From CAVYTF01 sp963771435 (lineage in GTDB: Bacteria > Bacteroidota > Bacteroidia > Chitinophagales > Chitinophagaceae): 64,000 bases of DNA. This document shows positions 52,149 through 62,829 of this stretch, in pieces. The stretch covers positions 36,284-100,283 of the forward strand of contig CAVYTF010000030.1 of the NCBI GenBank assembly GCA_963771435.1, in the 5' to 3' direction. The notes beneath the pieces were generated by a model, which saw only the letters and a list, made by a program, of their open reading frames with translations, searched no databases and was not told where the DNA came from. Position 1 is the first letter of the stretch. Every line of letters begins with the position of its first letter. Position numbers and translations under genes: made by a program.

Positions 52149-52185
52149 GGAATTCGTACTAATTGTTTTTTTACTTCTTATAGCA

Positions 52186-52214
52186 AAAAACCTGCGGCTA
52201 AACCGCAGGTTTTT
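52186..52214. terminator. Bidirectional intrinsic terminator
   Basis: A 12-bp stem (AAAAACCTGCGG / CCGCAGGTTTTT) with a CTAAA loop and T-runs on both strands, between the convergent isomerase (+) and adhesin (-). Confidence 0.93.
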
Positions 52215-52236
52215 TAATTGCTGGTGTTATTTATCT

Positions 52237-55200
52237 TCACTCTACTGTCATCATCTTATTCACTTCCAATCCTGTCCCAAACAGCTTTACATGGTATTCA
52301 CCCCTTGCAGTGCCTGCAGGAAGGTAAATAGTTTGAGAAGCAGAACCGCCAGCATGGTTTATCTCCTGATTGAGTAATTTTTGCCCTAGCGTGTTGAATA
52401 TGATCAGCGTGTACCGCCCTGCGGGTATATTAGCCAGTTGGAGGGTGAAAGTATGTTGAGTTACTGGGTTGGGGAAAATATTAATACCTGATAAGCCACC
52501 CCCTATAACTACTACTTCTGTATTGGTATAGCTGATGCTGCCGTCTTTGCCTAACACTTTGATACGATAATAATTATCACCCTGCAAAGGTTGCCTATCA
52601 TAGAAGCTATAATTGACTGATGGCTGCCCGCTGTTCAATGCTGCTACGCTTCCCAATGTAACAAAGTCTGTAGCGTTTGCAGAACGTTCCACTTCATAAT
52701 AGTCCATATTCATTTCGTTGAGGCATGTCCACCCTATCTGCACACCGCTTCCCTGCTGGTAAGCACGGAAATCGATCACTTTTACTGGCAGTACAATGCC
52801 GGTGGGGTTAACAACAGAGAAACGGTTGAATAACTGTATGCCGTTTGTACTGCTGTCAATGGCCTTGCTAACGCCGATAGTATACACACCATACACCTCT
52901 GTGTTGAGGGGATAAGTTGCAGCATTTGAAAAGTCCATGACGTCACCATTATCTGATAAGCGTATAAAATTGGTGCCGATGCCTGAGTAGTCTTTTTCCA
53001 CAAGGGAATTCTGTGTGTACATAAAGCCTGCCTCTACTTCATTTTCCCCTCCGGCTGCCGGCCAGAGCCAGTTGCCAACAGAATTATCTCTTTTGGTATA
53101 AAAGAGCTTCATAGTTGCTTTTCCTACATCCTGTGAAGCGCTGGTCTTTATATACCATATCCTGTTTACCCGGTAAGCCCCCCCACTTGAGCCATAGGTA
53201 AAGCCTACATCCCCATAATTGACTACCACGGTAAAGTCTTCCGGTGTGCCAAAATTATTATTGATCATCATCCTGTTGGGGGAAGGAAGCGAACTATATG
53301 ATGGATAAGCAGCTATAAAACTTGCCCCAACAGGGAAATAAGTATCTACATTGGTGACGCTTTTGATCTTGAAGCCAGCAGTACCTGCAAAAGCAGAGCT
53401 TGCCCCTGCCACATTTACCGGCGTTCCTGAATTGTCGCAGGTAGCTATGAAACTGTTGATGTAAGTTGTAGAATTAGCAGCCCATGTTGGCTGTGGCACA
53501 TTGAGATAGGATGTTCCCGGGTTATCCCAAGTGATCAGCCCTGTGTTGGTAGCCCAAACACCCGTACTCAGCACCAGGCTGTCTGCTACTTCAATGGTTG
53601 ATCCTGTACCACTTGCAGCCATTGTAATGTTATTGCCTGAGCCTACATTAATCTTCACATCCCATGCAGGGGTGTAAGTCGCTGTGGCAGGCGTAGTGGG
53701 GAAACCCGGATATATCTGTGTACCAGATGTTGGGGTATTGAAAACATAGCTTGCTCCCGAGTTGTACGTTTTAGTACCTGTTACCTGCACATGTCCTGTT
53801 CCTGAATTATCCAGCCCTGTAGGTAAGGATATCTTGACCCCGCCGCGTATAGTAAAGCTCAATGCAACTGTGGCTCCTGTTACAGTAGCGTTGTTGTTCA
53901 GGTAAAGCGTGGAAGTTCCTGAACTTGACTGAAGCACCGTATCTATGTAAATGATATAAGTATTTGCAGGTACGCCTGGTCCTGTAACCAGCATACCTGG
54001 ATAAATGCCAATGTAAGAAGACATATTGGTAATATAAGGAAAGCCAATTGCTGTATTACCTGTGTAAGATCTGGTAGCCAGGCCATTTAGTGTAAATGCC
54101 CCTGCGCCTGTAATACTGTTGCCTGCAAAGTCAAGCCAGCCGTTGACAATAGCAGTGCCGCCTGAAGGAATGGTTCTGCCTGCAACAAGCTTTACACCGC
54201 CGGTAGTATAGCCTGTATAAGTATTGTTATCAAAACTAACGTTGGTGGGTACATTTGCTGCGGGCCATTCTGAAATAGTGCCATTATTCACTGTTTGTGC
54301 GCTGCTGCCTGCATAGATCAACGTACCGTTAGAGTAAGCAATAGTGCCTGTACCGCTGAAAGTGCCGTTTACCAATGTAAAGTTCCCCGTAATAGTCAGC
54401 GTAACACCAGAAGCAATATTTAAAATTCCAGTGGATAGTGTAACATTTTTTAGTGTTTGTGCAGTGGTTACAGATAAGGTACCTCCAAGTATGTCAACAC
54501 TGTTTGTTGTTGGCAAAGTGGCCCCTCCTGTATGGCTTAATGCTAAAGTCCCGGCTTTCACCTGCGTGAGCCCTGTATAGGTGTTTGGCCCTGTAAGTGT
54601 AAGCGTCCCTGCGCCTGATTTAATGAATGTGCCCGTGCCGGAGATATACCCAAGAGAAGTGCCGGTTGCACTGTTTCCGAAAGTAGTACCAATGCTTTGA
54701 TTATCAATGAATGTGCAGCCATTCAAAGTAAGAATTTGTGTTTCGCCGTCAGTATTCACCCAACTGGTAGCTATGGAGGAAGCAGTTTGCGTAGTATTGT
54801 TTAAGATAAGTTGCGTATTGAAACCGGCATAATGGTTACTGTCGGTTCCACCAAAAGGATCACTAACCTGTGAAAGTAAAATACCGCCTGTACCTGTTCC
54901 AAGGTTTGAACCATAGTTTACTGTCAAAACACCTTCGTTTACCTGTGTATTTCCTGAATAAGTATTAAAATACCCTGAGCTGTTTTGTGCATTCAGTGCG
55001 AGATTGCCCGGGCCTGTTTTTTCCAGCCCTGCTGTACCACTGACAATTCCGTTTAACTGATAGGTCACCAAGTTGTTAACAGTCCCTCCCACTTCCACAC
55101 CAATAGAAGCAAGTGTAGTGGCGCCTATTGGATTTAAAACAATATTGCTTGGCAAAAGAACAAGAGACACAGTATCATTCGTCTGGTTGTTAAGATCCAG

Positions 55201-58200
55201 CGCCGAAGGATAATAAGCCTGGTTGGCGGGCCCAAGGCCATACAAATAAATAGTAGACGGCGAATAAGTTATATTTTTGGTATGGCTGGCTGTTACCTGC
55301 AAGGCTAGTTTGCTGTAATTGTTTACGGTAGCAGTTCCTATAGTAAGACAGGTGGTTGTGTTGGTTGCCATCCACCCGGCATTGGTTCCTGCAGCATCCC
55401 CAATTGTCCAGTTGCCTGTTAATGTGGAAGCAGTTGAATTCAGGCATAATTCAGCCCCATCTGTAGTACTGTTCCCTCCTCCCAGAAAAGTAAGCGAATT
55501 GCCATTGTCTGCTACTGTTCCATTAGCATAATTTGACTTAACCCCATAAAGATAATGGCCGGAGCCGCCAATATTAAAATTCAGATGTGTTCCCGTTCGC
55601 GCAGAAACAGAAGCTCCGCTTGATGCATAAGCCACTAAGGTAGTGTTTCCTGTAAATGTAGTGCTGCCTGTTACGATGGTATTCTGCTGGTTAAAATTGA
55701 TCCCTGCTATGCCTGTTACAACGCCTGCTGGCGTTAAAGTAAGGGTGCCACTTATTTGAAAAGGTGTTGTAGTGGAAGTTGAATCAGCGGGTATATTTCC
55801 GTCACTTGTAGGCCATATACGCATCCAGTGTGTAGTATCATAGGTTGTCTGGTAAAAATTCAGTGTATCATTTCCAAAGGCCTGGAATTGAATAAGATTG
55901 CGTGGCGACGCATAAGAATACCTTCCAAGGCCACCCGGTTGAATGCTATTGTGGCCTGCCAGTGTTAGCCTGGCGTTGTTAATGGTGATCCCGTTGCCTT
56001 GTAAAAATAAGTTCGGGTCACTGTTGCCGTTTTTTGCGCCAAGGGTAAATTCACCCTGATCAATATAAATGTTTCCTGCAAAACCTGCCCTGAAAGGAGA
56101 AGCTATTTGAAGTTCGCCAGTGCCTCGTTTTACAAGGCCGTTATTGCCGCCAATAACCGGGTTAGTGGTATAATTAAGGCCAATATAAGTGGTGCCTGTA
56201 TTTACAGTAAAACTGGCCGGTGAAACCATGGTAATGCCATTAGTTGAAGCAGTAGCATCGATCTGGTAATTATTAACATTGGAAGTAAGGCTGTCTGCAA
56301 CAATATTTGCCGCAGGGGATACAACATTTATCCTCCCTGCCGTCCCTTCAAAAACTCCATAGCCATTTTCCAGCCATACACTGGTAGTATATGGCCCGCC
56401 TGAAATGTACGACCAATTATTGGTCACATTATCCCAGCTTTGAGGGTTAGTTGAATTGCTCCAGTAAACGCTTAATGCATTTAATATTGTTTGGTTATTA
56501 GATGCTGCAAGGGAGGTAATAGTAGTGATGGTAACCGGAGAAATGCTTGTAAAAGAGAAATTAGCTGAAGGGGTTGTGATGCCGGCAATGGAAATATAAT
56601 CACCAGCTGTTGCAGAACCTGCAACATCGGCAACAAGTATAAGATAACTAACATTGTTGGGCGACACGTTGGTAATACTAGAAAAGCCGGAATTATAAAC
56701 CAGGGTTTGCCCTGAGGTAATGCCGGTTGCTGTCACCGTTCCTACCAAGGTTGCACCTGTTAAACTCGGGGAACCGTTTTGGTATAGATTGAAATCCTGG
56801 ATATCATTTAGACCAGCATAAGTACCGGCTGTAACAAACGTAGCGCTCGTTGGTGTAACAGGCGCATTAGATACTGTAACACTATAAATGGCCAACAAAT
56901 TATTCTGGCTTCCCCGAACCATGTTCCCTGCAGGGTTATGATTTGTACCGATCGCCACTTGCGGGCCAACAATTTTTTGATATTTGCTTGTATTAGCAGG
57001 GTTAGAACCGTTCTTCACAACACCACTTCCAGTTGAACTTAGAAAACTGAAATTTGTAAAAGGTGTAGCGGTGAATCTTATAGAGTCCCCCACCGTAGCT
57101 GTTGGAGCTACATCAGCTGTAACAATAAGGTAGGTAGTCACCGCGCTCCCGATAGCTGTAAAGCCGGAATTGAAAGTAATGGTACCTCCCGAAGATGGAA
57201 TAATAGTGACAGTTTGGGCAAGTGTAGGCGTACCCAGTAAGGTGGCATTCGTGTTTTCATACACTTTAAAGTTAACCAGGTCCCCGGGCACATAATTCCC
57301 TCCCGTGGTTAGTGTAAGATTAGTGGGAGTTACGCTCACAGCATTAGATACAGTTAAAGAATACACTGCAAGAATATTATTAGTGCTTCCATCTGCAATA
57401 TTTCCTGCTGCGGGATGAGAGGTGGCAATTACTACAGATGGGCCAAAAATTGACTGGTTGTTTGATACTGCTAAGTTGCCGCTTGATGGTGATCTGGTAA
57501 CACAACCACCGGTAGTACTGCTAAAAGAAAAATTGGTAACATTATCTTTCGCGATATAAACATAATCACCCGATAAGGCTGTTAGGGGCACATCCACGGT
57601 TATAAAAAAATAACTGCCGGTGCCTGCGGCAATAGTCGCTGCTGCCGGGAAACTGGCAAAATTAATAGACGCGCCTGTCGCTGGGTCTGTGCCGAAACTC
57701 CCAATAAGTGTTGCCCCGTTTATGCTGTCTTTCGTACTGTTTACCCACAATTGAAAATTAGTAAAGTCAGCCCCAGGTGCATACACGCCGCCAGTGGTAA
57801 ACGTGAAGCTTGTTGGTGTAATATTAAAATTGGTTGCAGATAGGTAGTAGGAAGCAATAATATTATTAGTAGTGCCTTGGGTCAAATTCCCCGCTACAGG
57901 ATGCGATGTAGTAAGGGTGACAACAGGCGAAATGATCGTTTGGGTATTGCTTGCCGGCACAGGGTTGGTAGGCCCTGTTACCTGCACACCGATCGTGCTA
58001 AAGCTGAAGTTGGCAAAATTGGCCGTTCCTGCATTGAGGAAAATGGTATTTCCATTTGCAGCGCAAGTGGCTACTGTGGCAGCAACAATAAAATAGTAAG
58101 TACCCACAGGTAAAGAACTGATTCCCGTAAAAGTAACAGTGCCACCTGTGGCTGGTGCACCTGCAGATTGGATCAAAGAGGCGCCTGAAAGAGAGTTTGT

Positions 58201-60858
58201 AGTGTTTTCATATAACGTTAAATTGGTTACATCTGTAGTGTTGCTGTATGTGCCTGCCGTTGTAAACACAAAGCTCGTTGGCGTAACAGGAAAGTTTGCA
58301 ACGGAAACCATGTAGGAAGCAATCGCAGACACACTGTTTTGGTTAATATTTCCTATCGCAGGGTGTGCCTGGGTAATAGTAACCACTTCTACCTTAATGG
58401 TCTGCGCATTGCCAACGGTCGCAGGGTTTGTGCCGCTCGCTACCGCCGCAGCGGTAAACCCAAAATTGCTCAGTGCATCCGTTGCTATTTTCACAAAATC
58501 TCCATTGGTGCCTGTTGCAGAAACATCGGTAGTGATATAAAAATAACTGGTGCCTGATAAAGCTATTGCCGTTGGAGCAGTAGAAAATGTATTAAATATA
58601 AGTGTTTGAGGGGCGCTGCCGCTCGCAGTTATTTGTTCAAGCATGGTAGATGACCCTGCGTTAAAAGGGCTGCTGTTGCTTTGCCACAATTTATAATTAG
58701 CAAAATCAGCCGTACCGGCTGCATAGGCTCCTGCAGTGTTAAAAGTAAAGCTGCCGGGGGTATAAGAACTGCCGCTGTTCACAGTAACTGAATAAGCCGC
58801 TACCGGGTTATTAGTGCTGCTTTGGAACACAAATGCAGCTGCAGGCTGGATAGCGGCTATTGCCACTGAACCCTCAATGGTTTGCGTGTAGCCCCCTAAA
58901 GTGCCGGATTGCGTTGCTCCTGTAAAGCTTATCCCGCTGCCGTTGCTGATACCGGCTGTAAAAGTATGCCCGGGTACTGATCCGTTGGCAACGTCGGCAA
59001 CAAGTATATAATTACGGGCGGCAGTTATATTTGTTTGGGCGGATATGGCGAATGTCATTACGCCAGCCAAACTAAGCGGGCCGCTTACTGGAACATCGCC
59101 TGCATCATAAACTCCATTTGCATTCACATCATAATAAAGATCAAAGTTGCTCAGTTCTGCACTGGTAGCAGTTCCTGCCGTTGTGATCTGTACCGATAAA
59201 AAACTATAGCCCGATGCACAAGCTGTTGGTGTCAGGGTAAAGCCATACACAGTAACAGCAGTAGCTCCTGCCGATATATATCCTGTAGCTGGTATTGGTG
59301 CGGAGGGAGTCACAGTGGCTGGATTAACCGTAATAGATTGGGTTTGAGGAGTGCCGCTTACGCCGCATGAATTATAAGGCGTCGCCGTTATAGTTCCTGT
59401 GGCTGTGCCAACCGTTACATTGATGCTACTGGAGTTTTGCCCGCTGTTGATGCCCCATCCCCCCGGCACGGTCCACGTATAAGTTAAGCCTGCAATGCCG
59501 GTAACCGAATAGGTTTGTGTACTCCCCGGGCAAACCGCTGCAGTAGGCAATATGGCTGATGGCTGGGTAGGAGTTTGTATGACCGTAGTGGTTACATTGG
59601 CTGCCGGGCTCGTGCAGGCGCCACTTTTTGCTGTCACAGAAATAGCGCCATTGACTGTTCCGGCAGTAGTGTTGAATGTTATGCCTGTGCCCGATGTTGG
59701 AGACCACCCCCCACCAACTACCGTCCAGTTATAAGTAAACCCAAGATCATTAACGCCGTATGTTTCCGCAGCGCCCGGGCAAACATTAGGGGTTCCTGAA
59801 TTGGAGAAGGTAGGCATAGCAGGAACAGTATTGATCGTAAGCACACTTCCACTCGTCACGATACCTTCTGTAGTAGTGATGGTGAAAGTTCCTGTTGTTG
59901 CTAGGGCAGGCACTAAAACACTGATAGATGATGCACTGATGTAAGTATAGGCAACAGGCGATGCCCCCGTAAAAGTGATAGTACCTGAAGGTGTAAAATT
60001 TGTTCCGGTTATGGTTAAAGTAGAAACACCTGCGCAGGCAGGGTTTGGTAAGAAAGTTGAAATGGTCGGTAAATAATAAGTGATGCTCACCTGCCCTAAA
60101 CCTCCTGTGCCGCCACTTTCATTCAATAAGTCCGCTGCGCCCCCGCCCCCGCCACCCGGTGCATTCCCCGCAATAGGTGCAGTGGCTGTATATCCAGATG
60201 CACCGCCATTGCCTCCGCCTGAAGGCGCTGTTGCTCCAGGGCTTGAAGCAGTATTACTTTGAGTTCCAGCAACTCCATTAGCCCCAGTGCCGGCAGAGGA
60301 TCCTCCGCTTCCTCCCCCTATATTGCCTCCAGGATTTTTATTTCCACCACCATTCCCCCCGCTAAATACAGTTGTCCCCGTACATGCACCTGACGCTCCT
60401 CCTGCCCCAGGTGTGTTTGCAGTACAAATACCACCACCGCCGCCAACTGCTAACACCAAAGCCCCAACCTGGGTATTAGAAGAATTAAACCAACTGGTAC
60501 CTCCAGTGCCTCCAGGTGTAGCAGCTGAAGTTCCTGCAGCGCCGACTGTTCCAACGTTCAAATAATAAGCTGTCAATGGGGTTACCGCTATAGTTTTTGT
60601 TGCATAAGCGCCACCGCCCCCTCCGCTTCCTGAACGTGTTACATTATTATTACCCGCGCCACCACCACCGCCGCCCCAGCATTGCACAACAATAGAAGTA
60701 ACATTGGCCGGGATAACAAAAGGGCTGGAAGGATTTGTAAAAGTGGTTCCTTGTGCATGAGAAGAAATACTTGCCAGGCTGAAAGCAATAACTGCAAACC
60801 AAATTGAAAGTGATCCCCTCACTGCATTAAATAAGCTCCGGGTAAAATTTTGTTTCAT
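52237..60858 (-). CDS. Giant T9SS-secreted adhesin with autotransporter-type beta-strand repeats
   Basis: A 2873-residue protein. A signal peptide (to about residue 35, ending SSHAQ) is followed by a Gly-rich region (about 75-250; GGGGGG stretches), an IPT/TIG domain (about 262-340), two PKD-like Ig domains with FTYNWTVVGGGW and LTYTWTVPGGWG (about 345-520), and six divergent repeats of about 145 residues (PTSFTFTTGGxY ... NFxLY, about 530-1480). Next come autotransporter-associated beta-strand repeats (FIKSGAGTLTLTGPNTYTG, LEKTGPGNLALNAQN, about 1500-2250), a beta domain, and a T9SS type A sorting domain (INIFPNPVTQHTFTLQL). Probably a cell-surface filament for attachment. Intact and unbroken. 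Confidence 0.88.
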   Translation of the reverse strand: MKQNFTRSLFNAVRGSLSIWFAVIAFSLASISSHAQGTTFTNPSSPFVIPANVTSIVVQCWGGGGGGAGNNNVTRSGSGGGGGAYATKTIAVTPLTAYYLNVGTVGAAGTSAATPGGTGGTSWFNSSNTQVGALVLAVGGGGGICTANTPGAGGASGACTGTTVFSGGNGGGNKNPGGNIGGGSGGSSAGTGANGVAGTQSNTASSPGATAPSGGGNGGASGYTATAPIAGNAPGGGGGGAADLLNESGGTGGLGQVSITYYLPTISTFLPNPACAGVSTLTITGTNFTPSGTITFTGASPVAYTYISASSISVLVPALATTGTFTITTTEGIVTSGSVLTINTVPAMPTFSNSGTPNVCPGAAETYGVNDLGFTYNWTVVGGGWSPTSGTGITFNTTAGTVNGAISVTAKSGACTSPAANVTTTVIQTPTQPSAILPTAAVCPGSTQTYSVTGIAGLTYTWTVPGGWGINSGQNSSSINVTVGTATGTITATPYNSCGVSGTPQTQSITVNPATVTPSAPIPATGYISAGATAVTVYGFTLTPTACASGYSFLSVQITTAGTATSAELSNFDLYYDVNANGVYDAGDVPVSGPLSLAGVMTFAISAQTNITAARNYILVADVANGSVPGHTFTAGISNGSGISFTGATQSGTLGGYTQTIEGSVAIAAIQPAAAFVFQSSTNNPVAAYSVTVNSGSSYTPGSFTFNTAGAYAAGTADFANYKLWQSNSSPFNAGSSTMLEQITASGSAPQTLIFNTFSTAPTAIALSGTSYFYITTDVSATGTNGDFVKIATDALSNFGFTAAAVASGTNPATVGNAQTIKVEVVTITQAHPAIGNINQNSVSAIASYMVSVANFPVTPTSFVFTTAGTYSNTTDVTNLTLYENTTNSLSGASLIQSAGAPATGGTVTFTGISSLPVGTYYFIVAATVATCAANGNTIFLNAGTANFANFSFSTIGVQVTGPTNPVPASNTQTIISPVVTLTTSHPVAGNLTQGTTNNIIASYYLSATNFNITPTSFTFTTGGVYAPGADFTNFQLWVNSTKDSINGATLIGSFGTDPATGASINFASFPAAATIAAGTGSYFFITVDVPLTALSGDYVYIAKDNVTNFSFSSTTGGCVTRSPSSGNLAVSNNQSIFGPSVVIATSHPAAGNIADGSTNNILAVYSLTVSNAVSVTPTNLTLTTGGNYVPGDLVNFKVYENTNATLLGTPTLAQTVTIIPSSGGTITFNSGFTAIGSAVTTYLIVTADVAPTATVGDSIRFTATPFTNFSFLSSTGSGVVKNGSNPANTSKYQKIVGPQVAIGTNHNPAGNMVRGSQNNLLAIYSVTVSNAPVTPTSATFVTAGTYAGLNDIQDFNLYQNGSPSLTGATLVGTVTATGITSGQTLVYNSGFSSITNVSPNNVSYLILVADVAGSATAGDYISIAGITTPSANFSFTSISPVTITTITSLAASNNQTILNALSVYWSNSTNPQSWDNVTNNWSYISGGPYTTSVWLENGYGVFEGTAGRINVVSPAANIVADSLTSNVNNYQIDATASTNGITMVSPASFTVNTGTTYIGLNYTTNPVIGGNNGLVKRGTGELQIASPFRAGFAGNIYIDQGEFTLGAKNGNSDPNLFLQGNGITINNARLTLAGHNSIQPGGLGRYSYASPRNLIQFQAFGNDTLNFYQTTYDTTHWMRIWPTSDGNIPADSTSTTTPFQISGTLTLTPAGVVTGIAGINFNQQNTIVTGSTTFTGNTTLVAYASSGASVSARTGTHLNFNIGGSGHYLYGVKSNYANGTVADNGNSLTFLGGGNSTTDGAELCLNSTASTLTGNWTIGDAAGTNAGWMATNTTTCLTIGTATVNNYSKLALQVTASHTKNITYSPSTIYLYGLGPANQAYYPSALDLNNQTNDTVSLVLLPSNIVLNPIGATTLASIGVEVGGTVNNLVTYQLNGIVSGTAGLEKTGPGNLALNAQNSSGYFNTYSGNTQVNEGVLTVNYGSNLGTGTGGILLSQVSDPFGGTDSNHYAGFNTQLILNNTTQTASSIATSWVNTDGETQILTLNGCTFIDNQSIGTTFGNSATGTSLGYISGTGTFIKSGAGTLTLTGPNTYTGLTQVKAGTLALSHTGGATLPTTNSVDILGGTLSVTTAQTLKNVTLSTGILNIASGVTLTITGNFTLVNGTFSGTGTIAYSNGTLIYAGSSAQTVNNGTISEWPAANVPTNVSFDNNTYTGYTTGGVKLVAGRTIPSGGTAIVNGWLDFAGNSITGAGAFTLNGLATRSYTGNTAIGFPYITNMSSYIGIYPGMLVTGPGVPANTYIIYIDTVLQSSSGTSTLYLNNNATVTGATVALSFTIRGGVKISLPTGLDNSGTGHVQVTGTKTYNSGASYVFNTPTSGTQIYPGFPTTPATATYTPAWDVKINVGSGNNITMAASGTGSTIEVADSLVLSTGVWATNTGLITWDNPGTSYLNVPQPTWAANSTTYINSFIATCDNSGTPVNVAGASSAFAGTAGFKIKSVTNVDTYFPVGASFIAAYPSYSSLPSPNRMMINNNFGTPEDFTVVVNYGDVGFTYGSSGGAYRVNRIWYIKTSASQDVGKATMKLFYTKRDNSVGNWLWPAAGGENEVEAGFMYTQNSLVEKDYSGIGTNFIRLSDNGDVMDFSNAATYPLNTEVYGVYTIGVSKAIDSSTNGIQLFNRFSVVNPTGIVLPVKVIDFRAYQQGSGVQIGWTCLNEMNMDYYEVERSANATDFVTLGSVAALNSGQPSVNYSFYDRQPLQGDNYYRIKVLGKDGSISYTNTEVVVIGGGLSGINIFPNPVTQHTFTLQLANIPAGRYTLIIFNTLGQKLLNQEINHAGGSASQTIYLPAGTARGEYHVKLFGTGLEVNKMMTVE

Positions 60859-61245
60859 ACATGCAGGATCAAAAATTACATTAAATTAAACTAATATCTT
60901 TATCAAAGTCACACTGCCCGGTCATCACTATAATTCCCTTTTTGCAGCCCCAGTGGTGTTAAGTATCTTACTGCACTGCTTATGTCTTATTATCCTCAGA
61001 TAGTCTGTAGATCAGGCATATGTCCGTTAGCTTAGTTGAAAAGCCCTCCTTACTTTAATGGTTATAAAAGATAAAGTACATAACTCTTCTCCTGAATGGC
61101 CACTAATTTAAAAAACCTAAAGGTATTAAAAATAATAATTGTTAAACAAAACAAATATTTTCAAATACTATTTTCGCCACGCGCAATTTTTGAGCCAAAA
61201 AAAGTATAATATATAGAATCGGGCTTTAATTCTTCTCAAACACAA
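60859..61245. other. Intergenic region between the two adhesin genes
   Basis: It should hold the promoter of the giant adhesin on the minus strand. TTTG-like and TAATTTTTG words near 60870-60907 are suggestive but do not give a clean consensus. No open frame, repeat array or RNA gene is visible; 61000-61080 contains short GTCCGTTAGC-type sequence without symmetry. Confidence 0.4.
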
Positions 61246-61276
61246 AAAAACCTGCAGGATCATCCCGCAGGTTTTT
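61246..61276 (-). terminator. Terminator of the second adhesin
   Basis: AAAAACCTGC pairs with GCAGGTTTTT, with an inner GGAT/ATCC and one mismatch, T-run on the minus strand. The stem is similar to the terminator at 52186 behind the first adhesin. Confidence 0.8.
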
Positions 61277-61296
61277 ACTTTTTGATTTTTTACTTT

Positions 61297-62829
61297 TTAA
61301 TTTCCCACCGTAATTGTCTTTTCCACCTGCATGGCCGCACCGATCAGCCTCACATGATACTCACCCCTTGCCGTTCCGGCAGGAAGATAAATAGTTTGAG
61401 AAGCAGAACCGCCCGGATGTTCGATCGGCTGGTTCACGATCTTTTGCCCCAATGTATTATATACCAACAGTGAATAGCTGCCTGCAGGGATATTTGTCAT
61501 CTCCAGGGTAAATGTATACTGGGTCACAGGATTTGGATAAATACTGATATCCGCTGGCGCTGTGCTGCCTATAACCACCAGCTCAACATTGGTATAGCTA
61601 ACGCTGCCGTCTTTGCCTACTATCCTGATACGGTAATAATTATCTCCCTGTAGCGGCTGCTTGTCATAGAAACCATAGTCAACAGATGGTTGCCCGTTGT
61701 TCAGTGCATTTACGCTGCCAAGAGCGGTAAAGTCTGTTGCATTGGCTGAGCGCTGCACTTCATAATAACCCATATCCATTTCATTAAGGCAGGTCCAGCT
61801 TGTCTGCACTCCGCTGCCCTGCTGGTAAGCCCTGAAGTTGATCACTTTCACAGGAAGCACAATATCGCCCGGGTTCACTACGGAGAACCGGTTGAACTCC
61901 CCAACACCATCTTTAGTAGGATCTACAGGGGCACGGCTGCTTACGCCAATTGTGTACAGCCCATATATCTCTGTATTGTTAGGATACGTTATCACACTGG
62001 AGAAGTCCTTCACATCAGCAGATGGGTTAGTAGACAGGTAAATAAAATTGGTAGCGCCATTAGGATTAGAGTAATCCTTTTCCACCAGCGCAGGCTGGCT
62101 ATAAAGGAACCCGGCTTCCACTTCATTCTCTCCTCCGGCTGCCGGCCAGAGCCAGTTGCCAACAGAGTTATCACGTTTAGTAAAGAACAACTGAACAGTG
62201 GCCTGGCCTGTGTCTCGGGATGCACTCGTCTTGATATACCATACCCTGTTCACCCTGTAAGCCCCGCCGCCACCATTTGTATAACCCACATCACCGTAAT
62301 TAACAATTACACTGAAGTCTTCCGGTATTCCAAAGGCATTATTGATCATCATCCTGTTGGGGGAAGGAAGCGCGCTGTAGGTAGGATAAGCAGATATAAA
62401 GCTTGCCCCTACCGGGAAATAAGTATTCACATTGGTCACACTCTTTATCTTAAATCCTTGATTGCCTGTAAAAGGCGAGGTAGGCCCTGACACACTTATA
62501 GGGTTTCCTGAGTTGTCGCAGGTTGCGATAAAGCTGTTTATATAAGCTGTATTATTAGGAGCCCATGTCGGCTGTGGTTCAACAAGGTAACTGGTTCCGG
62601 GGTTATCCCAGGTGATCAGCCCTGTGTTGGTAGCCCAAACACCTGTGCCAAGTACAAGGCTATCCGCTACTTCAATGGTAGACCCAATGCCTGTGGCCAT
62701 CATTGACATATTATTACCTGAGCCCACGTTTATCTTCACATCCCATGCCGGGCTGTAAGTTAAGGTAGCAGGGGTGGTCGGGAAGCCAGGGATATATCTG
62801 TGTTCCTGTTGTGGGTGTATTGAATACAT
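61297..62829 (-). CDS. Second adhesin paralogue, C-terminal fragment with T9SS domain
   Basis: A 510-codon frame with no real start: its first residues are out-of-frame read-in up to YIPGFPTTPATLTYSPAWDV, after which it matches the C-terminus of the 52237 protein closely (WDVKINVGSGNN, GASFISAYPTYSALPSPNRMMI, VNYGDVGYT, RDNSVGNWLWPAAGGENEVEAG). It ends in a T9SS type A domain (DISIYPNPVTQYTFTLEM ... EYHVRL). The frame is disrupted near 62790 by an extra C in CCC; deleting it joins this fragment to the next one. Confidence 0.85.
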   Translation of the reverse strand: MYSIHPQQEHRYIPGFPTTPATLTYSPAWDVKINVGSGNNMSMMATGIGSTIEVADSLVLGTGVWATNTGLITWDNPGTSYLVEPQPTWAPNNTAYINSFIATCDNSGNPISVSGPTSPFTGNQGFKIKSVTNVNTYFPVGASFISAYPTYSALPSPNRMMINNAFGIPEDFSVIVNYGDVGYTNGGGGAYRVNRVWYIKTSASRDTGQATVQLFFTKRDNSVGNWLWPAAGGENEVEAGFLYSQPALVEKDYSNPNGATNFIYLSTNPSADVKDFSSVITYPNNTEIYGLYTIGVSSRAPVDPTKDGVGEFNRFSVVNPGDIVLPVKVINFRAYQQGSGVQTSWTCLNEMDMGYYEVQRSANATDFTALGSVNALNNGQPSVDYGFYDKQPLQGDNYYRIRIVGKDGSVSYTNVELVVIGSTAPADISIYPNPVTQYTFTLEMTNIPAGSYSLLVYNTLGQKIVNQPIEHPGGSASQTIYLPAGTARGEYHVRLIGAAMQVEKTITVGN

